A program made the translations under genes and the position numbers. DNA of 23,396 bases from CAYHGV01 sp964356135 (GTDB lineage: Bacteria; Hydrothermota; Tepidihabitantia; CAYHGV01): contig CAYHGV010000042.1 of assembly GCA_964356135.1 (NCBI GenBank), positions 1 through 23,396 of the forward strand. The letters are read 5' to 3'. The notes below the pieces were generated by a model. It was not told the DNA's origin, did no database searches, and saw only the letters and a program-made list of their open reading frames with translations. Below, in pieces: positions 1 through 6,124 of the stretch. Positions within the stretch are counted from its first letter, which is position 1. Every line of letters starts with the position of its first letter.

Positions 1-5
1 CGGGC

Positions 6-85
6 TGGGCCAGCCCTGTGGAATATAGACTACTCCACCAGGCCAGTCCCGTGGAGTGTGACAAATTACTCCACGGGACTGGCCC
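6..85. repeat. Tandem pair of long palindromes in the 3' half of rnpB
   Basis: Positions 43-59 (GGCCAGTCCCGTGGAGT) pair perfectly with 70-86 over 17 bp around a 10-nt loop. Immediately left, a second, imperfect palindrome of the same family has arms near 8-25 and 31-44, sharing GGCCAGCCCTGTGGA and ACTCCACC. The first hairpin sits where P15/P16 is expected after CR-IV. The second occupies the place where the usual post-P15 sequence and P18 should be, but I cannot recognise that sequence in it. Confidence 0.6.
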
Positions 86-413
86 TTCCCTCTTATTCGG
101 TCTTGCTCCGGACGGGGTTTGCCCCCGCTTCGCCTCACGGCCGAGCGGAGTGCGCTCTTACCGCACTTTTTCACCATTGCCAAAACGACGGTGCTGAGCG
201 TCAAGTGGTAAGTGCTTACTCTGCACTCTGCCCTTTTCACTCGACCCTGCCGTTTCGGTTGTGTAGTTTCTGTGGCACTTTCCGTTAATGGATGATTTTT
301 CATCCACTACCTCCCAGTTAGGGAGCGTCCTGCCCGCTGGAGCTCGGACTTTCCTCCAAGCACCTTTGTCAGGTAATCTCCATCTGCATCCGGAAGCTTA
401 ATCGGCAGATGGT

Positions 414-436
414 CAAATATATGTAGTGGTCCGACA
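414..436. repeat. Possible remnant of a dispersed repeat inside RNase P helix P3
   Basis: CAAATATATGTAGTGGT (414-430) matches 5316-5332 at 16 of 17 positions. It continues with CCGACA, which reproduces the other end of the element at 5397-5420 (read in reverse) if 9 nt are deleted. A 16/17 match alone could occur by chance in a window of this size; the flanking agreement makes kinship more likely. Confidence 0.4.
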
Positions 437-489
437 GCCTGATAACAAAGGTGCCCGGCGACCGCCCAACCTGCCTTGACCATAAAAAA

Positions 490-517
490 ATTATAGGCAA
501 CTAAAATTCTAAGTCAA
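490..517 (-). promoter_or_regulatory. Sigma-70 promoter of rnpB
   Basis: On the minus strand, TTGACT (517-512) is followed by a 16-bp spacer and TATAAT (495-490). The expected transcription start is near 482, just where the RNase P 5' domain begins. The remaining space up to the next gene (518-650) shows nothing recognisable. Confidence 0.8.
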
Positions 518-650
518 TGTAACTTTAGAATCGACGAGGAAAAATTATTCGGGGTACAGTCGGAACTGTCGGTGAGACGCTGGTTCTCAAAATTGTAATG
601 GTTTTAAAAACCTCCAGGGTCTATCGTTTCCAGGAATAGCATCTGGGTGG

Positions 651-2138
651 TCATTTTGGGACGGTGTAAATTTCTGCCGCCAGGCTCCGGTTCTGCGTTG
701 AAATCTGCCCTACGTAGGCTTTGGTCAGAATGGCATCGAGAAGCGGGGTGATGCGTTTTTCGACATCTTTGGCGGAGAAGTAGGCGCTTTTGTCACCGGC
801 ATAGCTTAAATAGGGTTTTAACGCCGCAAGCAGGCGCGGGATGTTGAGATAGAAGGCGGGCCGGCTAATATTCAGCCCCTGTTTTGCCGGTTTGAAAATG
901 CCGTCATCTTCGACCGGTGAAGTTTTACCGGTTTTTGTGTCGATAACCATTTTTAAGAGGTCGGTGCTGTTTGCCAGAAGGAAATAACCGGCACAGTGGG
1001 TTGAAGCGAAGGTCGGCAGGTTTTCTCCCAGTTCAAACAGGTCGACGCTCAAACTCTCATAGGTTACGTTCTGGGTAGGACCGATACCCAAAAGCCAGGG
1101 GGCAATGGCGGGCCACTCTTCCGGCAGCGACGGCGATTTCAGTTTTAAGCCCAATAAGAACATCGCCGGGGCGAAGCTTTTCTCGGTATCGAAGCCGGAA
1201 AAGATGAGAAATCCTTCGTTGCTGAATTTGCCGAAGAACCGCTCGACGGTCGGTTCGAGCTCGAACGCGGGCCGATTCTGGGAACGGGCGAACTGCTGGG
1301 CAACCTGCCAGACCTGGGCTGGATCCAACCGGGCAAGGTTCACAAAACCGACGGCGTTGACCGGAACGAACGAGTAATCGCCGGGTGGTTCGCAGCGGGC
1401 TAACGCACTGCCGATAGAACCGCCCAGGTTGTCAATCTGGATGTTGAATGCAGTACCGGTTTTGGCGCGGGTGAGATAATAGTCGAGTTTATCAAAAGTG
1501 AAAAACTGGTTTCCTTTTAACAGTCTGCCGTAGATGAGGGTCTGCTTTGGTAGGGTGGTTTGAGCCGATTCGGAGATTCCCGTACCCAGATGGGCAAGGT
1601 CGATCTGCGATTGCAGCAGCTCTTCGGTCGATGCAAACCAGAAGTATTTACCGATAAAGCAGAAGGTTTGACCACCTTTGAGTTTTGTATAGGGAACACC
1701 CTGATGATTCTTAACCTCGCCGCTTTTGATTGCCCAGCGCCATGCAATTCGTACCGTCCAGCCGGGCTGGCTGATCATCACCCATCCGGGAGCATAGTCG
1801 GCGAGCAGTACTCTTCGACCCAAAATCTGGAAAAACTGGCCGTGGGTCTGTTTCTGGAAACGTTCAATCTCGGGCAGGGCAAAGAAATCCTTTTCAATAC
1901 CCAGATCTACCGCCTTTTTATGCAAGTCGCCATGGCGATAGAGCTTGAGCAACGCCTGGGGGTTTTCGAAGACGACATAGCGTCGAGCACCCTCGGGCAG
2001 CAGCTCCTCAATGGCGGAAACTTTTTTTGCAAGCTTGGGAGTAGCGGAGAGAGCGGCATAGGCTACAAAAAACCCTATTGCCAGGACTATGACCACACCG
2101 CCACCGATGATTAAACCTTTGATTACCCGCTTATTCAT
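651..2138 (-). CDS. Membrane-anchored protein of unknown function (DUF3352-like)
   Basis: A 495-residue protein with one N-terminal transmembrane helix (about residues 8-31) after MNKR, so most of it should lie outside the cytoplasmic membrane. There are no catalytic motifs that I recognise. The body is mixed alpha/beta with a region near residues 45-125 (YVVFENPQALL, then ILGRRVLLADY) that resembles the DUF3352 group of extracytoplasmic proteins. That family assignment is from memory of its pattern and is tentative. The start is well supported: AGGAGG lies just upstream of the ATG, and a promoter with TTGCTA and TATAAT lies at 2283-2256. It is the last protein gene before rnpB on this strand and appears to be its own transcription unit. 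Confidence 0.85.
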   Translation of the reverse strand: MNKRVIKGLIIGGGVVIVLAIGFFVAYAALSATPKLAKKVSAIEELLPEGARRYVVFENPQALLKLYRHGDLHKKAVDLGIEKDFFALPEIERFQKQTHGQFFQILGRRVLLADYAPGWVMISQPGWTVRIAWRWAIKSGEVKNHQGVPYTKLKGGQTFCFIGKYFWFASTEELLQSQIDLAHLGTGISESAQTTLPKQTLIYGRLLKGNQFFTFDKLDYYLTRAKTGTAFNIQIDNLGGSIGSALARCEPPGDYSFVPVNAVGFVNLARLDPAQVWQVAQQFARSQNRPAFELEPTVERFFGKFSNEGFLIFSGFDTEKSFAPAMFLLGLKLKSPSLPEEWPAIAPWLLGIGPTQNVTYESLSVDLFELGENLPTFASTHCAGYFLLANSTDLLKMVIDTKTGKTSPVEDDGIFKPAKQGLNISRPAFYLNIPRLLAALKPYLSYAGDKSAYFSAKDVEKRITPLLDAILTKAYVGQISTQNRSLAAEIYTVPK

Positions 2139-2255
2139 TGTCCCTCCTTAGGTTGTTGAGCCACAAAGAGCGTGGAGCACACAAAGAATAATGCTCCGGG
2201 TATATTTTAAAGTAATTGTCCGGGTATGCTCGACGGTTCATGTTCTATGAGAATA

Positions 2256-2283
2256 ATTATACTTTCTTTTTTCAATTTAGCAA
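2256..2283 (-). promoter_or_regulatory. Sigma-70 promoter for the DUF3352-like gene
   Basis: On the minus strand, TTGCTA (2283-2278), a 16-bp spacer, then a perfect TATAAT (2261-2256). The untranslated leader would be about 110 nt. Confidence 0.6.
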
Positions 2284-2294
2284 TAAGTTTATTT

Positions 2295-2314
2295 AACAGG
2301 TCTAAAGACCTGTT
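2295..2314 (-). terminator. Short perfect hairpin after the peptidase gene, possible terminator
   Basis: AACAGGTCT pairs with AGACCTGTT (9 bp, 2-nt loop) about 35 bp after the stop of the peptidase gene. There is no clear T-run after it on the minus strand. It could equally be one of the short palindromic repeats scattered in this genome. Confidence 0.3.
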
Positions 2315-2346
2315 TCTACGAACTTCGCTCTTGGGCTGTAAGATAG

Positions 2347-2937
2347 TCATTTCACAGCCTCACCTAACAGCCTGATGATACCTTCTCGTCCTGATTTTTC
2401 CATGAGCTTGAGAATGAGCCTATGGGCGTATGCATAGCCGGTCTGGACCGAATCCGGGTCAGAACTCCTGAGCATTTTTTCGATTGCTGCCGGTTTTGGT
2501 TCTGCCTGGCCATCAGCGGTTCGTTTCAGATTTTCAACCTCGCCGGAAAAGTAGACGGCCAAGCCTTCTTCGAGCCATAACGGGAGCTCATACCGATCCA
2601 GGAGGAGATGGCTATATTCATGGGTGATGGTTGTTTGGGCGATACCCCGGTTCTCCAGGGTTCGTAACGGCTGGAGATAGAGGGTGCTGTCAATAGTGCG
2701 CGCTGCCCGCCAAACGGGCTGGCCGGTCAGCTTCGAAAAATCGTAGCTGGTCGGGCAGAGAACAATTGTGATTTTCCGGGGCGGGTTGATTTCGAGAAAA
2801 TCGGTGGTTGTGATTTCGGCTGTTTTTAAATATTTTATGAGGTGCTGAATTTCAACCGTACTCGAATCGGCTGGTGCGATAATTTCATACCGGTCGGTTC
2901 GGATCGTAATCGAAAAGACCAAAAAGATCAGGGCCAT
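2347..2937 (-). CDS. Gluzincin zinc metallopeptidase (peptidase MA-like)
   Basis: A 196-residue protein with the zinc-peptidase signature HEYSH (H106, E107, H110) followed by LPLWLEEGLAVYF. In the MA-like gluzincins the Glu before Gly-Leu-Ala (E124) is the third zinc ligand. The hydrophobic N-terminus (MALIFLVFSI) is short and may act as a signal or anchor. Substrate is unknown. The start codon overlaps the end of the SpoIID gene by 10 bp, with GAGG 8 nt upstream of the ATG, which implies translational coupling and a shared role in the cell envelope. The catalytic core is complete, though the protein is small for the group, which often carries extra C-terminal repeats. Confidence 0.88.
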   Translation of the reverse strand: MALIFLVFSITIRTDRYEIIAPADSSTVEIQHLIKYLKTAEITTTDFLEINPPRKITIVLCPTSYDFSKLTGQPVWRAARTIDSTLYLQPLRTLENRGIAQTTITHEYSHLLLDRYELPLWLEEGLAVYFSGEVENLKRTADGQAEPKPAAIEKMLRSSDPDSVQTGYAYAHRLILKLMEKSGREGIIRLLGEAVK

Positions 2938-3959
2938 TTTTTAACCTCGGTGCCGGGGAAGTAATGTTTAAGAATCTGGATAAAGTCATAGCCTTTCTCC
3001 GCCATGCCTAAAGCACCGTACTGGCACATTCCGACGCCATGGCCCAGCCCCCGACCGGCAAGTTCAATCCAGGTAGTATGGTCAATAATATCAAAGAACG
3101 AGCTTTTGACCGTATTCCAGTTCGATTCGCGACAGATTCGGTTTCGGAAATCCCAGGCGGTCCAGACACTGTCCCGTAAACCGCTCAGGCGTATGAGCTT
3201 TGGTCGGCGGTCCCGGTTAAACTCGATAACCGAGATATGGCCCAGGGGGCCGGATCCAAGAAGTGCTGCCAGCGAGTCCTTGGAGATTTCGAACCGCCAG
3301 CGGTAATGGATTGAATTTTCGCAGAAGTTTGAATCGTTCACCGAAACCAGGTAGGGTGGGGTCGAATCGCTACCCCAGACCGAACCCGGCTCAGCGGTTC
3401 TTCCGCCGCAGGTGGAGTGGTAGTAGACCTCGCATAGGTTGCCGGCGTATTTTAAAACCAGGCCGTTGGTCGAATCAACTGCCCGCTTGGCAATTTCCGT
3501 CTGGTAGTCGAGACCTTTATACACCTGGCAGTGGGTGAGGTCGCAGAGGTCGTAACTGCCATGACGCTGGAGATTTGCGTAGAGAAAGGTTCGGGCAACT
3601 ACTGCCTGAGCCTTTAATGCCGCAAACCGTGCCTGGGGCATTTCGCAGGACACGACCGACGAGAGATATTCTTTATCATCGATAAGATTTATGATTACCA
3701 GTTCCTGGTTCTGGGCGTAGACCTGGAGTCCGCCCCCGTAGCGGCGGGGTTCAATATTTTCGACCGTCAGAAGATTAGGTGATTCACCGGAAATATTAAA
3801 ATAGTCGAATAGTTTTTCACCAATTTTGAGCTGCGAACCCTTGACTACGATCTGCACGGTTTGTTTTTCGGTTTCTACCTTCAGCGCCGTGGGATGCTCG
3901 TGTTCAAAGAGCCGAATCGATACGACGAATGAAAATAAATAAAAGATGAGTTCAGCCAT
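2928..3959 (-). CDS. SpoIID/LytB-domain protein (peptidoglycan glycan hydrolase)
   Basis: A 343-residue protein with a hydrophobic N-terminus (residues 1-16) and a SpoIID domain from about residue 95 to the end. SpoIID is a lytic transglycosylase that cuts glycan strands stripped of stem peptides. The hallmark CEMP followed by ALKAQAVVARTF is at residues 105-124, with E106 in the place of the catalytic Glu. DLTHCQVYKG (140-149), YYHSTCGGRT (179-188) and GRGLGHGVGMCQYGA (302-316) complete the family pattern. In this sporulation-free context it would be a vegetative wall-remodelling enzyme. There is no ribosome binding site before the ATG, because a repeat element fills the space between it and the upstream penicillin-binding protein gene. 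Confidence 0.93.
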   Translation of the reverse strand: MAELIFYLFSFVVSIRLFEHEHPTALKVETEKQTVQIVVKGSQLKIGEKLFDYFNISGESPNLLTVENIEPRRYGGGLQVYAQNQELVIINLIDDKEYLSSVVSCEMPQARFAALKAQAVVARTFLYANLQRHGSYDLCDLTHCQVYKGLDYQTEIAKRAVDSTNGLVLKYAGNLCEVYYHSTCGGRTAEPGSVWGSDSTPPYLVSVNDSNFCENSIHYRWRFEISKDSLAALLGSGPLGHISVIEFNRDRRPKLIRLSGLRDSVWTAWDFRNRICRESNWNTVKSSFFDIIDHTTWIELAGRGLGHGVGMCQYGALGMAEKGYDFIQILKHYFPGTEVKKWP

Positions 3960-3978
3960 TTTTATAATAAAGTGGTAG

Positions 3979-4150
3979 TATCACGAAATTTTCGAAAGAA
4001 CGAAATTCGAAGAATAGAGCGATTGTAAAGGGGTCAAAATACGAAAACATACGTGTACTATTTTCAATAAGTTGTTCTTCGTGCTTTCTTAATTTGGTTT
4101 CGCTCCGCTCAACCGACGCTTCGCGTTTCGTGGCTTTGAACTCCCTGCGG
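3979..4150. repeat. Dispersed intergenic repeat, copy A (diverged)
   Basis: Begins with TATCACGAAA (3979-3988), the same head as the copies at 12075 and 19171. It continues with several CGAAA/TTCG-rich stretches and ends near GTTTCGTGG (about 4121-4129). It separates the penicillin-binding protein and SpoIID genes. The minus-strand frame running through it (3952-4197) overlaps both genes by 8 bp but looks repeat-derived. Confidence 0.5.
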
Positions 4151-4189
4151 TCGTTCGATCCTTCGGATAACGTGGTCATATAATTCTTA

Positions 4190-5149
4190 TTACTCATATT
4201 TCAATTCAAAATATTTTTCAATGATTTTTTTTGCCAGCGGCGCGGCATCGGTTCTTCCCTGGCCTTCTAAGACCAGGACGACGACTGCGATCTCGGGACG
4301 TTCGTACGGGGCAAAGCCCGTAAACCAACCGTGCGTTCTCCAGCCGTCAATATAAACCGGCGTACCGGTTTTGCCTGCGATTTCCAAGCCGGGGGTTATA
4401 ACCGCGGTGGCGGTGCCGATTTTTACACACTGGCGCAAAGCCTCCCGGACAAGGGTTAGATGCCGGTTGTCGGGTAGTGCCGCCAGGGTTTGCGCGGGCA
4501 GGGAGGAGTCGAGTTTGGGGCGCAGGAACCGGCCATGGTTGGCGATACCGGAGATAAGCGCTAAGAGCGCAATCGGTGTGATCTGAATCGAAGCACCTTC
4601 GCCGATGGCAAAATCGATCTTTTCCGATTCGGTGCTGAGCGGCCCGACGATTCCCGCGATTTCACCCGGCAGGTCAACGCCTACCCGCTGGTTGAGTTTT
4701 AAGGTGCGCGCCGGGCGGAGAAGCGACTCGCCATCCAACCGGTCGGCAAGCCGCTCAAAGAAATTATTGCAGGAGTAAGTCAATGCCCGGCTCACATCCA
4801 TCCAGCCGTGCCCTTTCTGCAGCGAGCAGGCGAGCTTTCGATTGTGGAGCGTGATCGTGCCGGAGCAGTATAAACTCTCATCGGCGGTTATCACACCTGC
4901 TTCGAGCCCGGCCAGAGCGGTGACAATCTTGAAAACTGAACCGGGCGGAAATCGTTTCCGAAAGAGGATGTTTTCGTTAGTGGTGGCGATGAGATCTCCG
5001 GTCCGCAAATCCATCACCCCGACGGCTACCTGATCGCTTCCCAGTTCTTGGCAGTATTTTTGAAATTCACCGTCCACTGTCGTTCGACCCTTTGAACTCG
5101 TAAGGGTCGAAACGAAAAAAAGGGCGATTAAAAACTTATATCCGAGCAT
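4190..5149 (-). CDS. Small stand-alone penicillin-binding protein (transpeptidase domain)
   Basis: A 319-residue D,D-transpeptidase/carboxypeptidase that would cross-link or trim peptidoglycan on the outer face of the inner membrane. All three active-site motifs are visible: SVFK (S71, K74), SCN (126-128) and KTGT (260-263). A signal or anchor segment covers residues 1-17. It resembles the catalytic half of PBP2/FtsI-type enzymes but lacks the 200-300-residue N-terminal dimerisation domain and any glycosyltransferase domain. It is transcribed from a consensus promoter at 5218-5191 and is the first gene of the group PBP, SpoIID, peptidase. The ribosome binding site is weak (GAGAG). Confidence 0.93.
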   Translation of the reverse strand: MLGYKFLIALFFVSTLTSSKGRTTVDGEFQKYCQELGSDQVAVGVMDLRTGDLIATTNENILFRKRFPPGSVFKIVTALAGLEAGVITADESLYCSGTITLHNRKLACSLQKGHGWMDVSRALTYSCNNFFERLADRLDGESLLRPARTLKLNQRVGVDLPGEIAGIVGPLSTESEKIDFAIGEGASIQITPIALLALISGIANHGRFLRPKLDSSLPAQTLAALPDNRHLTLVREALRQCVKIGTATAVITPGLEIAGKTGTPVYIDGWRTHGWFTGFAPYERPEIAVVVLVLEGQGRTDAAPLAKKIIEKYFELKYE

Positions 5150-5190
5150 CGGCTCTCAGTGGTTGATATGACATTTTTTCCATTCGTTCT

Positions 5191-5218
5191 ATTATAGAGT
5201 CCGGCTTTGTTTTGTCAA
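5191..5218 (-). promoter_or_regulatory. Consensus sigma-70 promoter for the PBP-SpoIID-peptidase group
   Basis: On the minus strand, TTGACA (5218-5213), a 16-bp spacer and TATAAT (5196-5191): a perfect match at both hexamers. Confidence 0.8.
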
Positions 5219-5236
5219 ACCGCTCGGCTGGTTAAT

Positions 5237-5307
5237 TGTGGGAGCGACTTCCAGTCGCGAAAGAATTAAAAAATAACCACGAACTGACACGAAGTCGCCT
5301 CGGCGAC
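5237..5307. repeat. Two REP-like short palindromes
   Basis: GTGGGAGCGACTTCCAGTCG (from 5238) holds the hairpin GCGACT-TCC-AGTCGC (5244-5258). It resembles the REP-type motif GGAGCGACTTCAGTCGC common in Xanthomonadales and some other bacteria. About 35 bp on, GTCGCC-TC-GGCGAC (5294-5307) is another perfect palindrome, preceded by a CCACGAACTGACACGAAG tract. Confidence 0.55.
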
Positions 5308-5323
5308 CGGGGATGCAAATAAA

Positions 5324-5420
5324 TGTAGTGGTGGATTGAGCTCCGTTTAGTCGCTCTATGCTTCGCATTGTATCGCACAATCCGCCCTGCTCTATGTGTC
5401 GGATAAATCCGACCACTACA
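5324..5420. repeat. Small inverted-terminal-repeat element (MITE-like, 97 bp)
   Basis: Starts with TGTAGTGGT (5324-5332) and ends with the exact inverse ACCACTACA (5412-5420). Inside are GGATTG/CAATCC, and near the right end the palindrome GTCGGAT-AA-ATCCGAC (5398-5413). There is no coding capacity. The rest of the 5150-5566 intergenic space holds the PBP promoter, the REP-like palindromes and a hairpin at 5511-5549. Confidence 0.5.
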
Positions 5421-5510
5421 GCCGCAATGCGATTGAGCACGAAGCAGTTTTTTTACTTTATGTGGAAATGGACTTCGATTTTTTTGCTGGATTACCAGAT
5501 AGAAAGACTT

Positions 5511-5549
5511 CGCCCCGTCAGATCGAACCTGAGACTCTCTAACGGGGCG
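5511..5549 (-). terminator. GC-rich hairpin after the lipoprotein gene, likely terminator
   Basis: CGCCCCGT (5511-5518) pairs with ACGGGGCG (5542-5549), extendable by AGA/TCT after one mismatch. It begins 17 bp after the stop of the minus-strand lipoprotein gene. On that strand it is followed by a weak pyrimidine tract (AAGTCTTTCT), so intrinsic termination is plausible but not typical. Confidence 0.45.
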
Positions 5550-5566
5550 GAATGAGTACTGAGCGG

Positions 5567-6028
5567 TTATTGTTTTGTATAGATGACGTTAACCGTGGTT
5601 TTGTTATCCTCACCCTCGGCAACGGTAATCGCCGCTTTATCTGAACCTGATTCAAGCACGAGAATCGTTCCGGTCGACCCTTCCATGCTGCTCTGGACAT
5701 TCCAGCCGGAAAGACCCTCGTAGTAAGAAACCAACCGGTCGAGGCTCGTGCGGGTCTCAAAGACAACCACATCGCCGCTTTCCGTTTTGTCGCGCATTGA
5801 CCATTTGGTAATCGCTTTTCCTCCAGGGGGTATCAGCTCCCGTGGGAACGAGACAGGAATTCTAACATCTCTGCCGACATCGAGATCAACCTTGCCGCCG
5901 GATCCCCGTTCGATCGCTTTTTCGATTCCGCGTTCAACCGCCCGTTCACCGAACCGGTCACACTTGGTGCAAGAATTGAAAGAGAGGAGCAGTGCTGCGC
6001 TTGCGACGATGGCTACAAAGTATTTCAT
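5567..6028 (-). CDS. Small predicted lipoprotein, function unknown
   Basis: A 153-residue exported protein. The N-terminus MKYFVAIVASAALLLSFNSC ends in a cysteine (C20) that fits lipid modification, although FNSC is a poor lipobox. After a charged, probably helical stretch (residues 25-45, GERAVERGIEKAIERGSGG), residues 50-150 look like a compact alpha/beta domain. The segment LVSYYEGLSGWNVQSS resembles small periplasmic domains that pair a helix with a beta sheet. I do not recognise the family. GGAGG precedes the ATG. It has its own promoter (6117-6090) and a hairpin after the stop, so it appears to be monocistronic. Confidence 0.85.
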   Translation of the reverse strand: MKYFVAIVASAALLLSFNSCTKCDRFGERAVERGIEKAIERGSGGKVDLDVGRDVRIPVSFPRELIPPGGKAITKWSMRDKTESGDVVVFETRTSLDRLVSYYEGLSGWNVQSSMEGSTGTILVLESGSDKAAITVAEGEDNKTTVNVIYTKQ

Positions 6029-6089
6029 TCCGACCTCCTTATAGTTTTAGATTTTTGGGTCTGCTCGGTGTTCATCGTAGTTCCTTAAT

Positions 6090-6117
6090 TATTTATAGCT
6101 GATTCGGTTTTTGTCAA
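6090..6117 (-). promoter_or_regulatory. Probable sigma-70 promoter for the lipoprotein gene
   Basis: On the minus strand, TTGACA (6117-6112), a 16-bp spacer and TAAATA (6095-6090). An alternative TATAAA two bases upstream would give a 14-bp spacer, which is less likely. Confidence 0.55.
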
Positions 6118-6124
6118 CATCGTG

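Larger units (their letters stand above)
1..482 (-). ncRNA. rnpB: RNase P RNA (bacterial type A), 3' end cut by window edge
   Basis: The catalytic RNA of RNase P, which matures tRNA 5' ends. Read on the minus strand, the conserved 5' core GGAGGAAAGTCCGAGCTCC lies at 357-339. The CR-II/III block GTGCGGTAAGAGCGCAC is near 167-150, and the CR-IV block with GGAGCAAGACCGAATAAG is near 113-94. These match the E. coli rnpB core almost base for base. The P3 helix is long: arms at 454-438 and 373-360 pair over 14 bp with a 3-nt bulge and enclose 64 nt, including a second 8-bp hairpin (412-405 with 387-380). The terminal CR-V block and the 3' strands of P1, P2 and P4 are not in the window. The 5' end is placed about 7 nt downstream of a good promoter. 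Confidence 0.93.

Noticed and set aside
58..288. Plus-strand open frame of 76 codons
   Set aside because: It is antisense to the conserved core of RNase P RNA and has no ribosome binding site or recognisable protein.
1560..2114. Plus-strand 184-codon frame opposite the DUF3352-like gene
   Set aside because: It is a shadow of a well-supported gene with a strong ribosome binding site and a clear membrane helix; no domain on this strand.
3952..4197. Minus-strand 81-codon frame between the PBP and SpoIID genes
   Set aside because: Its sequence is charged, low-complexity and follows the dispersed repeat; the overlaps with both neighbours are probably coincidental. Kept only as a repeat and a low-interest observation.
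5192..5440. Minus-strand 82-codon frame
   Set aside because: It runs through the PBP promoter, the REP-like palindromes and the inverted-repeat element, with no coding character.
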